64,000 nt of DNA, taken from JAZKFT01 sp039925965 (GTDB taxonomy: Bacteria; Bacteroidota; Bacteroidia; Chitinophagales; Chitinophagaceae). Positions within the stretch are counted from its first letter, which is position 1; each line of letters begins with the position of its first letter. The position numbers were made by a program, and so were the translations under genes. The stretch spans positions 62,001 through 126,000 of the forward strand of contig JBDSXW010000005.1 in the NCBI GenBank assembly GCA_039925965.1. The letters run 5' to 3'. Shown here in pieces: positions 43,690 through 53,253 of this stretch. Under the pieces are notes generated by a model that was not told the DNA's origin, searched no databases, and saw only the letters and a program-made list of their open reading frames with translations.

Positions 43690-44076
43690 ATGAAAAAAAT
43701 AAGCCTGCTCATAATACTCTCCATTTTCCTTAAAGAACAAATTGTTGCACAGGTTCGCCCTTCTGTTACTAAAATGCAATATGCTAACCAGGTAGATAAG
43801 CTTGATCCCGTTCCAAAAAAACGTTCAAATATTTCCGGAGTTTATACTCAAAGAATTATCACTTCAAATGATGGCACTTATGGTTATGAAATTTATCTGA
43901 ATAATAAAATGATTATAAAACAAACGAACATACCGGGCATTTCTGGCAGCAATGGTTTCAGGCGAATAAATGATGCTGATAAAATTGCTTCCCTTGTAAT
44001 TGATAAATTATTAAAAGGCATTATGCCACCTACAGTGGAGAAAGCGGAAATGGATAAATTACATGTTCAATATTAA
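43690..44076 (+). CDS. DUF4907-type secreted protein
   Basis: A 128-residue protein with a signal peptide (LLIILSIFLKEQIVAQ). The core YGYEIYLNNKMIIKQTNIPG followed by GFRRINDADKIASLVIDKL matches the DUF4907 pattern, small Bacteroidota proteins often encoded next to kelch genes, as here. Function is unknown. It lies 25 bp ahead of the kelch/LamG gene and shares its promoter. Confidence 0.75.
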   Translation: MKKISLLIILSIFLKEQIVAQVRPSVTKMQYANQVDKLDPVPKKRSNISGVYTQRIITSNDGTYGYEIYLNNKMIIKQTNIPGISGSNGFRRINDADKIASLVIDKLLKGIMPPTVEKAEMDKLHVQY

Positions 44077-44101
44077 GTTAATGTTCATCTAAAACTTTTA
44101 T

Positions 44102-46624
44102 ATGAAACCAGGTATTATACTCAAGGTTTTTAAATCAGGGCTTAACTATTTACTTACCGCATTATTATTTCTTTCGGTTAATGCTGCTGCTCAACCAGAT
44201 AACTGGATCGAACAGCAACAGCTTACTAACACAGCGCCGGGCAGGCAAGCATCTGTTGGTTTAACAATAAACGGTAAAGGCTACATCGGTTTAGGAACTC
44301 AATCTTTTTATGGTGCTTTTTACAAAGACTTTTGGGAATATGATCCTGGTACTAACAGTTGGAGTCAGAAGGCTGATTTTTGAGGAACTGCAAGATTTGC
44401 GGCAGTTGCCTTTAGTATTGGAAATAAGGGGTATGTGGGTATGGGGTATAACGGCAATTTTTATAATGATATGTGGGAGTATGATCCTTCCACCAACATA
44501 TGGATTCAAAAAGCCAGTTTTGGTGGAACAGGAAGACATGGCGCAGTAGGATTTGCTATCGGAAACAAAGGCTACGTCGGAACAGGATCAGAATTAAGTG
44601 GCGCAACTAAAAGAGACTTTTGGGAATATGATCCTCTCACGAATATCTGGATGCAAAGGGCGGATTTTGGCGGATCTGCAAGGACGCTGGCAACTGGATT
44701 TGGTATTGGAAATAAAGGATATATAGGAACAGGTACGTTAACTGTGGGCACCCCGTCAGTTTCAAAAGATTTTTGGGAATTTGATCCATCCAGCAATACC
44801 TGGGTGCAGAAAGCAGATTTTGGTGGAGCGTCAAGGTATCTTGCAGTAGGTTTAAATATTGTAAACAAAGGCTATATTGGAACAGGTAGTGCAGATCATT
44901 ACAGCGGTTCCAGGTTTAAAGACTTTTGGGAATATAATCCCTTAAATAATACATGGACAAGTAAAGCGGATTTTGGTGGAATAGCCCGGGATAACTGTAG
45001 TGGTTTCACAATAGGAAATTATGGCTTTTTAGGACTCGGGATTGATAGCGAAGGAAATTTTAAATATGATTTATGGAAGTACACGCCTACAACCCAAGGT
45101 GCAGCACTAAATTTTGATGGGGTAAACGATTTTGTTAGCTGCGGAAACAATACTTCCTTGCAAATAGATAACCAAATAACTGTTGAAGCATGGGTTAACA
45201 CGGCAGCCGGTGGTCATCGTATCATGGGGAAATATGCAGACAACCTTACAAGTGGCTGGCGGCTGTATTATAATGGCACCAGATTTGCGTTTGGCGTGTC
45301 AAGTGGGCTAGGAGATCATGATCTTGTAAGTGGTGTACCCTCTACTCCTAACCAATGGCATCATGTTGCCGGCGCCTACAATAAGATATTTGGAATATTG
45401 AAAATATATGTGGATGGTGTAGTTACACAGCAAACAGGTTTTGCCAACGGGGTACTGCTAAACACAACTAGTAATCTGGATATAGGAAGATTTTCGGCAT
45501 TGGGTTCAGCCTATTTCAGCGGAGCTATGGATGAAGTGCGAATCTGGAACACCGTTAGAACCTGTGACCAGATAAATCAGCTTCGCAATTGCGAACTTAC
45601 TGGTTCTGAATCGGGGCTTGTAGCATACTTTACATTTAATCAAGGGGCAGCGGCAGGAACCAATACGGGACTTACTCAGCTTGCAGATGCAACTACAAAT
45701 TCAAATGGCGGAACACTTAACAATTTTACTTTATACGGAGCTACCTCCAATTGGGTAACACCGGGAGGGGTTATATCTGGTACAAGCTGTCCCGGTAGTA
45801 TTATTTTTCCTGAAATAGATGTTCAGGGCAATGGCGTTAGCATAGATAATGGTGATATTACACCTTCTTTATCTGATGACACTTATTTTGGAAATGTTAG
45901 CACAAGCGGAAATCTGGTTAAAACATTTACCATTCAAAATACTGGAACTGCTCCCTTAGCTGTTAGTGGTATTAGTATTACAGGTGCTGACGCAGCCTTG
46001 TTTACAGTAGGTTCATTAACCCCGGCTTCTCCTATTCCGGTTGGCGGATCGGGTACTTTTACAATAACATTTGCGCCAACTTCAACAGGTTTGAAGACTG
46101 CTACCGTAACTATTGCCAATAATGATTGTGACGAAGGCTCTTATAATTATGCAATCCAGGGAGGAACAGGCTCCCTTGGTACAAACCTTTGCCCTGGCGG
46201 TGGCACCACCTTTACAGCCTCCACAACCGGCAGCAGTTATCAATGGCAATTAAATGCAGGTTCAGGTTTTGTTAACCTGTCAAACGGCCCTAACTATAGC
46301 GGCGCCGATGCCGTCAGCCTTCATTTAAGTAATATACCATCTTCTTTTTATGGCTATCAATACCAATGCCTGGTGAATGGGGTTGTAAATTCAAATCTGT
46401 TTAAACTGGAATTTGTTTCCACATATACAGGCGGTACAGGTGGTGCCTGGGAAAATACAGCCAACTGGAGTTGCAGCGCTATTCCCGATGCCAACACAGA
46501 TGTTGTCATTAATTCTGGTTCGCCGGTGGTCAACTCCAACAGATCCTGCCGCAGCGTTACTCTAAAGCCAGGTACGCAGATAACAGTAAAATCAGGGTTT
46601 GGGCTAACCATTACCGGGAAATAA
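44102..46624 (+). pseudogene. Kelch/LamG multidomain protein gene interrupted by an in-frame TGA
   Basis: One reading frame of 840 codons is continuous except for TGA at 44381-44383. The stop stands where sister repeats have Gly (ADFGGSAR, ADFGGASR, ADFGGIAR; here ADF-stop-GTAR), so a single GGA to TGA change explains it. Order: signal peptide (LLFLSVNAAAQ), about five kelch-type units (GNKGYIGTG, KDFWEYDP), LamG/concanavalin-like domain (ALNFDGVNDFVSCGNNTSLQ to GAMDEVRIWNTVRT), an ASH-like domain (GNLVKTFTIQNTGTAPLAVS), an Ig-like segment and the shared C-terminal module ending ITGK. Either the gene is freshly inactivated, the base is a sequencing error, or a distal product starts at an internal codon. 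The rest is well preserved. Confidence 0.8.
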
Positions 46625-46680
46625 TTAATGGCGATTTCGTACAGTCCAACATTAAACAACAACTTTATAAATCCCATACA

Positions 46681-46721
46681 AACCTGAAGTCAGACAGTAA
46701 CTGGCTTCAGGTTTTCGTTTT
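46681..46721 (+). terminator. Terminator after the kelch/LamG gene
   Basis: AACCTGAAG (46681) and CTTCAGGTT (46705) form a 9-bp stem, with inner CAG/CTG pairs, followed by TTCGTTTTT. Confidence 0.7.
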
Positions 46722-46811
46722 TGCGGGGCGCAATTCTTTTGCCATTGAATTTGCTATGATGTATTCCCGGGTTAGCGGGGATGTTTTACTTTCTATTTAT
46801 TTACCCAATTG

Positions 46812-46883
46812 CACCGTACCTCAAACGGAAGTTACCATTCGTTAAAAGTGGCTTTGGTTCCGGCTTTCCAATGGATAGGTTTA
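46812..46883 (+). promoter_or_regulatory. LytTR-like promoter cassette, copy 6
   Basis: Half-sites CACCGTACCTCAAA and TACCATTCGTTAAA are 21 bp apart. The -7 box TAGGTTTA is at 46876, 41 bp after the second core. The gene starts at 46917. Confidence 0.72.
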
Positions 46884-46916
46884 TAGAACAATATTAATAA
46901 CCAAAAAAAAACTGCC

Positions 46917-49900
46917 ATGAAAAAGCCCACCATTAGTCGTTTGTTTCAACATTGTTTTTTTAAAAAAATGCTCACTATGCTTCTGCTCACATTTTCCGCA
47001 ACAAGCAATGCACAGCAGGTTAATCATTTAGTTATTAGTGGTGTATATGCGGAAGGGGCGGTAGTATGCGGTGCAGGCCAATATTTGGATGCGATAGAAT
47101 TATTCAACCCCACAATTGCCCCTATCTCATTAAATGGCTATTCAGTACAGTATGTCAGCGGATTGAGTACAAGTGGAGCTACTCAGGTAACAAATTTGCC
47201 TGGCTCTAGCATATTGCCGGGCCAATATTACCTAATAGTAGAGTTCGGACAGTGCACGGCAGGTCCAGTTTTGCCTCGTGCCGACTGGGCAGGTAATATT
47301 AGCATGGCTCCAGCGGGCAAAGTTTTTTTGGTTAACAATACTTCGCCGCTTCAAATTTCCAGTACAGGTTGCCCCCTTTTTACCAGTTCTGTAGTTGATT
47401 TTGTTGGGTATGGTTATTGGGGTGAAGTCAATTGTTATGAAGGAAATGGTCCTGCAGCAACTGGAAGGCAAATGATTCGCCGAAATAGCGGGGGCTGTAT
47501 GGATACCGATAATAATATTAGTGATTTTGCATCGGTTCCCTGGTCACTGAACAACACTTCAACACCTTTCCACCTTTGTTTTTCACCTAACGCAGATCTT
47601 TCAAATCTTGCCATTAGCCAGGGTACACTAACACCCATATTTACTTCAGCCACCACAAGCTATACTTCATCAGTTGCAAACAGTGTAACCTCCTTAACCG
47701 TAACACCAACCGTTGCCGATGCCAACGCAACAATAAAAGTAAATGACAATTCCGTTGCCAGCGGTGTAGCTTCATCGCCCATTACACTGGTGGTAGGTGC
47801 TAACATTATTAATGTAGTTATCACAGCGCAGGACGGCGCTACAATCAAGACGTATACAATCATAGCTACCAGGGCCGCTGCCCTGACTTTAGCCGATAGC
47901 CTCGTAGCCTGGTACCCCTTTGACAATGATTTTCAGGATTTTTCCGGAAATGCCAACCATGGAACATTGCATGCCGGACCCTACGGCGGCAATTTTGCAA
48001 AAGACAGAAACGGCATACCAAACAAAGCCTACTATTTTGGTGGTTCCAACGGCCAGGTCAATTGCCTCAATTGTGGCACCTGGATCGATTGTGAAAATGG
48101 GGCAAGTCTTAATAAGTTTCAAAAAGGAATGAGTACCAGTTACTGGGTAAATTTCAAGCCGCCATTTACGTTCTATAACCGCGCTTTTGGAAAGCAGGAT
48201 AACAGCAGCCTGCTGGGTTGGGGGATATACACGAACGTTGGAAATACCCCCGGTTCACATAGCGCCAACCTGAACCTGACAATTGGAAATAATCACAACG
48301 GTCCGAGCCACCCGGTGCTGGATTCTGTGTGGTATCATGTTGTTATAACCGCCGACCCGATTAGCAATAAAATCAAAATGTATTTCAACGGGGCATTAGA
48401 TACTGTAATTACTCAGGCTAATATGGTATTGAACAGTTCTGAGCATTTGACCCTGGGCGCTTTTTGGGCATATGGTTTTGCATACTACAAAGGTGTGCTG
48501 GACGAAATTAAAATATGGAACCGTGTATTAACTGACGAGGAAGTGGCAGCAGAACATGGCGCTACCCCCACCTGCACCGCCGTTACCAATCGTTTATATG
48601 TAGATGCATCAGCAGGTGTTAGCAGTAACGGATCCTCCTGGACCTGTGCCATCAAAGAGCTAAGCGAAGCAGTGTCCATAGCCAATGCCAACCCTGCCAT
48701 AAAAGAAATATGGGTGGCCAATGGCACCTACAAACCCACCACCGATAACGACCGCACTAAGTCAATCGCCATCACCCGTGCCGACCTTAAAATACTGGGT
48801 GGCTTCTCTGGCAATGAGACGGTTGCTTCCGCCGCCGACCCAATTGCGAACCCATCCATCATCAGCGGCGATATAGGCACTCCGAATGATATGAGCGATA
48901 ACAGCTACCGCCTGATGAATATTGGTGGCCGGGCTGTTGATGCCAATGGTTTGGTGGTAGATGGTTTTGTGTTTGAGAAAGGAAATGCCAATGCGCCTGG
49001 CGATGGTGACCGGAGCGTCGGCCCCGCCATCCTTTCTTACCTCGTACCAGTTGGTACAGCCGTACAAATTAGCCGCTGCATCTTCCGGAACAATTACGGT
49101 ACTGCTACCGGCGCTATCTTCCTTAATAATTCCAGTTTTAGTTTCGATGGTTGCCGTTTTACAAGCAACAACTCCAATGGTTCAGGCGGTGGCGTGCTGG
49201 CTTACCAATGCAACCAAACATTTAATAATTGCGTTTTTGCCGGCAACACAGTTGCAGGAGGCGGCGGTGCTTTCTATGGCAACTATGGGACAGCCACATT
49301 TTCCAAAACGACCTTTACTGGCAATAGCGCTGGTACCGGTGGGGCCATTTATCAGAACCGGTATCATGCAACAGTTGCCAATAGCCTCTTCAATGCCAAC
49401 ACCAGCGTTTCAGGTGGGGGTGCCATGTTTGTACACAATGGAAGTAACAGCACGGTTACAAACAGCACCTTTTTTAAAAATACTGCAGCTACCAGCGGTG
49501 GTGCGATTGTATTGGTGGAGGCGAATTCATCGATTATTTCTTCAAATAATATCTTCTACAGGAACACCGCCAATGGTCAATTTACCGGTGCCGGATGCGA
49601 CATTACCAACTTCACAGGTGGTGCCAACATCTGGGCCAATAATATCCTTCAAGCGGGTACTTCTGTATCCAGCGATAATGGCGGCAACATTCGCAACAAT
49701 ACCCGTGGCACCGATCCATTGTTTGTAAATGACATCAATCCGATTGGTGCTGATAACCTCTGGGCAACTGCTGACGACGGCCTCGCATTAACCAACTCCA
49801 GTACTGCGATCAATGCTGGTGATAATGCCCTCGTGACCGCCCTTGCTGATATAACCAACTCCGCCAGGATTGCCTGCGGTACGGTAGACGAAGGCGCATA

Positions 49901-50204
49901 TGAAAACCAAAACTGCGGAACCTTTGCCGAACCATTTCAAACGATAAGCATCGCCACAATGGAAAGCGTGGCAACCGGAATTGTGGCCAATCCATTCAAC
50001 AACGATTTGCAGGTGCAGTATGCAGGCAACGAAAAAGCTAAGGTCAGTGTTATATCTGCCAATGGTAAAGCCATGTGCACTAAAGACAATCTAACCCAGG
50101 GTATTCATCATATAGATACGGGTTCCTGGGCCCGGGGCATTTACGAGGTAACGATTGTAACTGCTTCAGGAAAGAGAATCAATTTTAAGGCGTTGAAAAT
50201 GTAA
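46917..50204 (+). CDS. Large T9SS cargo: lamin-tail, cadherin-like, LamG and beta-helix domains
   Basis: A 1095-residue secreted protein. A signal peptide (MLLLTFSATSNAQQ) is followed by a lamin-tail-like domain (about 35-150, AIELFNPTIAPISLNGYSVQ), a cadherin-like beta-sandwich (about 225-320), a LamG domain (about 325-550, VAWYPFDNDFQDFSGNANHG, ending DEIKIWNRVLTDEEV) and a right-handed beta-helix (about 560-985, repeated FxxCxFxxNxxxxGGGA units such as NCVFAGNTVAGGGGAFYGN). It ends with a T9SS type A sorting domain (VANPFNNDLQVQYAGNEKAK to FKALKM). It is not a kelch protein, yet it carries the same promoter cassette, so it belongs to the same proposed regulon. A polysaccharide-binding or adhesive surface role is likely but not shown. 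Confidence 0.88.
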   Translation: MKKPTISRLFQHCFFKKMLTMLLLTFSATSNAQQVNHLVISGVYAEGAVVCGAGQYLDAIELFNPTIAPISLNGYSVQYVSGLSTSGATQVTNLPGSSILPGQYYLIVEFGQCTAGPVLPRADWAGNISMAPAGKVFLVNNTSPLQISSTGCPLFTSSVVDFVGYGYWGEVNCYEGNGPAATGRQMIRRNSGGCMDTDNNISDFASVPWSLNNTSTPFHLCFSPNADLSNLAISQGTLTPIFTSATTSYTSSVANSVTSLTVTPTVADANATIKVNDNSVASGVASSPITLVVGANIINVVITAQDGATIKTYTIIATRAAALTLADSLVAWYPFDNDFQDFSGNANHGTLHAGPYGGNFAKDRNGIPNKAYYFGGSNGQVNCLNCGTWIDCENGASLNKFQKGMSTSYWVNFKPPFTFYNRAFGKQDNSSLLGWGIYTNVGNTPGSHSANLNLTIGNNHNGPSHPVLDSVWYHVVITADPISNKIKMYFNGALDTVITQANMVLNSSEHLTLGAFWAYGFAYYKGVLDEIKIWNRVLTDEEVAAEHGATPTCTAVTNRLYVDASAGVSSNGSSWTCAIKELSEAVSIANANPAIKEIWVANGTYKPTTDNDRTKSIAITRADLKILGGFSGNETVASAADPIANPSIISGDIGTPNDMSDNSYRLMNIGGRAVDANGLVVDGFVFEKGNANAPGDGDRSVGPAILSYLVPVGTAVQISRCIFRNNYGTATGAIFLNNSSFSFDGCRFTSNNSNGSGGGVLAYQCNQTFNNCVFAGNTVAGGGGAFYGNYGTATFSKTTFTGNSAGTGGAIYQNRYHATVANSLFNANTSVSGGGAMFVHNGSNSTVTNSTFFKNTAATSGGAIVLVEANSSIISSNNIFYRNTANGQFTGAGCDITNFTGGANIWANNILQAGTSVSSDNGGNIRNNTRGTDPLFVNDINPIGADNLWATADDGLALTNSSTAINAGDNALVTALADITNSARIACGTVDEGAYENQNCGTFAEPFQTISIATMESVATGIVANPFNNDLQVQYAGNEKAKVSVISANGKAMCTKDNLTQGIHHIDTGSWARGIYEVTIVTASGKRINFKALKM

Positions 50205-50228
50205 CACGCTGCTATAAATGTGTTAGTC

Positions 50229-50256
50229 ATAAGCTGCCAGTAAACTGGCAGCTTAT
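50229..50256 (+). terminator. Strong hairpin after the T9SS cargo gene
   Basis: ATAAGCTGCCAG and CTGGCAGCTTAT form a perfect 12-bp stem around TAAA, followed by GTCATTTTA. Confidence 0.8.
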
Positions 50257-50332
50257 GTCATTTTATAACGTTGGAAAAAATAAAGTTTATTGGCCATATA
50301 TTTTCGGGCGATGGCTTTGGTAGTCAAGGCAA

Positions 50333-50369
50333 AAAAAATCCCGCTCCGGTATAATGCAGGAGCGGGGAG
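50333..50369 (-). terminator. Terminator of the decayed peroxidase gene
   Basis: On the minus strand CCCCGCTCC and GGAGCGGG form an 8-bp stem, followed by ATTTTTTTT. It lies about 30 bases beyond the residual stop codon, which shows that the remnant was once a normal gene. Confidence 0.75.
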
Positions 50370-50396
50370 ATGAAGCCAGTTTTTTGTAAGCGTTAA

Positions 50397-51260
50397 TGAT
50401 TCGCCGCACTGATTCCGGGAATAATTACCCAGTTGGCACCGTTGGATAAAGTATCGCCAGCAGTGGAAACAACCAACTTTTCTTGCACATGGCCAGAGTA
50501 CTATCGGCCTGCCGGATCACTACATAATCGGCGGTGCTCAGCGTATCCATTACCATCAATTTTGTTTTTCCGTTTACAATCCTATAGGTTGTTGCGCAGC
50601 TGTAGAAAAAGTAAGATTTCCATTGGCGTCAAAAGGATTGGACCACCTTATATCGGTATACATGCCTTTGCCGGAAAGCGTGCGTAAAAATGCCGCCAGG
50701 TCGTCCTTTTTGTTGCTGGGTTAAATTTAATTTTTGGCCACCACTGCCGGGAGGCCCGCCAGCCTTGGGTCAAGGTTGGTGTTTAATGCAGGGTTAAAGT
50801 TGATGGTGTTATAATGATTGACTACATCAGCAATGGTAGCGAGGCTGCCATCATGCATAAACGGACCATTGCTAACGCCGCCGGGCCCTACGATATCCCG
50901 CAACGAAGGCGCCCTTGTAATGGTAAGATCGGGTGTGGCAGGCGTAACCAGGTTTCCGAGGACATTGTTGTTTTTGGTGGCTGGATCTATAACAAATTCA
51001 GGTGCGCGGTGGCAGCCCTGGCAGCCGGCTCCTACCGGATTACCCGGCGGCGCGGGCGGATCTATAAAGATTGCCTTACCTGCATTTTCTGATGGCGTAA
51101 AATTTACGAAAGGAGCGCCCAGCTTAGGTGCTGCCGCGAAGCCGGTATCAAATTTCGAATCGAATGACTGTATGTTACTTACAAACAGCAGCGGGCGTCC
51201 TGCATGCGGGCTTCGGTAATGGTGTTGTTGCCGAAGGCAAACGTGTCGTTAGGAATTAAT
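50397..51260 (-). pseudogene. Remnant of a di-haem cytochrome c peroxidase/MauG-like gene
   Basis: Minus-strand translation recovers pieces of a CCP/MauG family C-terminal half in several frames: FDTGFAAAPKLGAPFVNFTP, the haem motif GCQGCHRAPEF (CxxCH), TRAPSLRDIVGPGG, GPFMHDGSLATIADVVNHYN and LDPRLAGLPAVV. After a shift come QKLNLTQQQ, DDLAAFLRTLSGKGMYTDI and a final piece ending in NWVIIPGISAANH. At least four frame changes are needed, several beside short homopolymers (AAAAA). The N-terminal haem half is missing. It is a pseudogene or a stretch with assembly errors. Confidence 0.75.
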
Positions 51261-51263
51261 AAT

Positions 51264-51592
51264 CTATAGTATTTTACTTTGTAAAGAAGGAATTTCATAT
51301 GAATCTATAGTAATGTCCATCTTCAATTCAAAGGGATTATTTGTTTCATTGATTATTCGCGTCCAAAATACAGTATAATTATAAGAGGCGCCATTTGGGT
51401 CATTATATTTCATTCCACCTTTTGGTAGGCCGTTTTGTATTGTCAGGCTTCCACCTTTAGAATCAGCATACTCATAATTCCTTACTGAATTTATAGTTTC
51501 TATATCAACCGTTTTCGGCGTCGATTTACTGACTTGATTACAGGAAAAGCCCCGACGTTGCAATAATTAATAATATACTTTTTTTCATTTTT
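51264..51592 (-). pseudogene. Small lipoprotein gene with a frameshift in its signal peptide
   Basis: The long open frame (99 codons from 51563) begins inside the protein. Upstream, ATG with KKSILLIIATSG reads into a GGGG run; removing one G joins it to FSCNQVSKS, giving a perfect lipobox (SGFSC). The mature part (VRNYEYADSKGGSLTIQNGL, FWTRIINETNNPFELKMDI) has no recognised family. The shift is a one-base homopolymer change, so the gene may be intact in reality. Confidence 0.6.
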
Positions 51593-51982
51593 TAGAATCT
51601 TGTGGGCTGTCAGTGGTCAGCTTGCGTGCAAAGTTCAGGGCATGCTGCTGTGTTAACATTTGTGTTCGTCCCGTAACCGCAGCCCGATAAAATTACTTAT
51701 GATTAAGATAGGAACCTTAGCTCAATGAAATTACATCTCCCCGAACCGCTGCTGATACCGACCAAACAGATGAGAATTTATTCGTCTGCCAGCATAGCAG
51801 CAAACCCTTGTTAGCTGTTCGTTGTTTTTCGACCGCTATATTTCTTCTACTAATTTTTTCACTCTGTCCACTACCTAACTCCAATTTTTGTCTGAATGAT
51901 CAAGTGTTTCTTGTTTCTTAAAACCATATTGAGGTATCGTAAAAACGGTTTCATTATTGTTCATTTTTGATGCGATATTAAA
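51593..51982. other. Mostly non-coding region with a possible 29-codon remnant
   Basis: A 390-bp stretch. On the minus strand at 51836-51964, ATG opens 29 codons (NNNETVFTIPQYGFKKQETL...), then a TAG, then 12 more in-frame codons (VVDRVKKLVEEI) to a second stop. It begins 18 bases after the SRPBCC gene ends. It may be a decayed small gene. The rest shows nothing. Confidence 0.35.
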
Positions 51983-52894
51983 CTATCTAAAAACGTTTGT
52001 CCCTTTACTTGTCGTTATTAAGCTAAATAAACTTTGTTGCATTAATTCGCCCCAAGCCCAAGAGCAACCTCCGTAACATTCAAAAGTTGGAATTAAACCA
52101 AAGTGCGTAAAGCGAATCTGTGTCTTGTTGTTTATTTCGGTTATTTCAAAAATAATTTTCGTCCCTGTCCATTCACCTTGATTGTCAAAATTAAGTTTAC
52201 TGTCGGTTACAAGCCAAACCACTTTTTCATTAGGGATAAATTCTACTATTTTTTGTTTTGAAAAATGAACCTCTTTCATCTGATATGAAAATTCGTCATT
52301 GACTTTTTCAGTATTTCCTTTAATTTCTCCTTGCCACCAACCTCGAACATTGTTGATAGCTTTAAATACTTCTGGTGGCTTTTGATTGACGAAAAATGTT
52401 GTAGTGAAATTACTTGAAGATATCGCTTTTTCATCTTCTGTTTGTGGTTGGTCTTTGCCATTTGGCTCACCTTTCCCAGTTGTTATCAGATTAAATAAAC
52501 TTCTTTGAATATAGGTATTCCAGGCGTTTTCGCAAATGTCGTAACACTCATATTCGGGAATTAAACCTATTTGAGTGAAATTTATTTGTGTTTTGTTTTC
52601 TTTTTCAATTATTTCAAAAATAATTTTATTCCCGGTCCATTCTTTTTTGTTCTTTGTAAAACTAAAATAGTTTTCCATTACTTGCCAAGCTACTTTTTGG
52701 TTCGGGACAAACTCAATTATTTTCATTTTGCAAATATGTACATCTTGAAAATGATAAGTCCATTCTTCATTTAATTTGCCGGTATTCCCATCGATTTCTT
52801 CGCTCCACCAACCACGAACATTATTGATAGCGTTGAATACGTCTTCTGCTGAATTATCAACTATAAAAGTTGATGTAAAATTTGATGTTGCCAT
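51983..52894 (-). CDS. Tandem SRPBCC (AHSA1/START-like) domain protein
   Basis: A 303-residue protein made of two copies of one SRPBCC domain joined by a Lys/Glu-rich linker (GKDQPQTEDEK). Matching segments are NFTSTFIVDNSAEDVFNAIN with NFTTTFFVNQKPPEVFKAIN; NVRGWWSEEIDGNTGKLNEE with NVRGWWQGEIKGNTEKVNDE; and TQINFTQIGLIPEYECYDIC with TQIRFTHFGLIPTFECYGGC. Single-domain proteins are the rule in this family, so this is an internal duplication and fusion. The domains form a hydrophobic cavity; the ligand is unknown. Base composition is clearly AT-richer than in the first 50 kb, suggesting acquisition. Confidence 0.85.
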   Translation of the reverse strand: MATSNFTSTFIVDNSAEDVFNAINNVRGWWSEEIDGNTGKLNEEWTYHFQDVHICKMKIIEFVPNQKVAWQVMENYFSFTKNKKEWTGNKIIFEIIEKENKTQINFTQIGLIPEYECYDICENAWNTYIQRSLFNLITTGKGEPNGKDQPQTEDEKAISSSNFTTTFFVNQKPPEVFKAINNVRGWWQGEIKGNTEKVNDEFSYQMKEVHFSKQKIVEFIPNEKVVWLVTDSKLNFDNQGEWTGTKIIFEITEINNKTQIRFTHFGLIPTFECYGGCSWAWGELMQQSLFSLITTSKGTNVFR

Positions 52895-52934
52895 ATTTTA
52901 GATTCGCTGGTTTGTATTTATTGTGTTTGCCTTA

Positions 52935-53248
52935 TTATGTGTTTTGCGTATCATAAATGTAAATCTGAATTTCTGCATCGTTTGTCAATATTTTTCTTTC
53001 AGCCGCACATTGTTGTCCTATTTCTGACTTGAAAGCGATCATAATAGTTTCTACTGCGGCAAAATATAAATTTGCGATTCGGCAAATGCCCGAATGTCCT
53101 GTAGTTGAGATTTTTTCTCCCTCATTTATTTCATATTTTAACAACCATGGTAATTGTTTTGCTAACGGAACGTGGATTTAAAAGTAATGCTTTTCAAAAA
53201 ATCAATATCCTTTAAAATTTTTAAATCAATGTCATTTTTGCTGTACAT
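52935..53248 (-). pseudogene. Frameshifted small gene, family not recognised
   Basis: ATG at 53248 opens a frame (MYSKNDIDLKILKDIDFLKS...) that stops after 28 codons. A one-base shift leads into LAKQLPWLLKYEINEGEKIS and on through STTGHSGICRIANLYFAAVE to QIYIYDTQNT. The joined product of about 104 residues looks like one protein. I do not recognise it. It lies 5 bp after the DinB stop, so it was probably in its operon. Confidence 0.45.
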
Positions 53249-53253
53249 ATTTT

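Noticed and set aside
44381..44383. TGA recoded as glycine (as in Gracilibacteria/SR1)
   Set aside because: The residue expected here is Gly, but all other genes in the window use TGA, if at all, as a stop, and the organism is plainly Bacteroidota. A single point change or error is simpler.
48961..49728. 255-codon open frame on the same strand inside the large T9SS cargo gene
   Set aside because: It is a different frame of the Gly/Asn/Thr-rich beta-helix repeats; the main frame has clear domains and a sorting tail.
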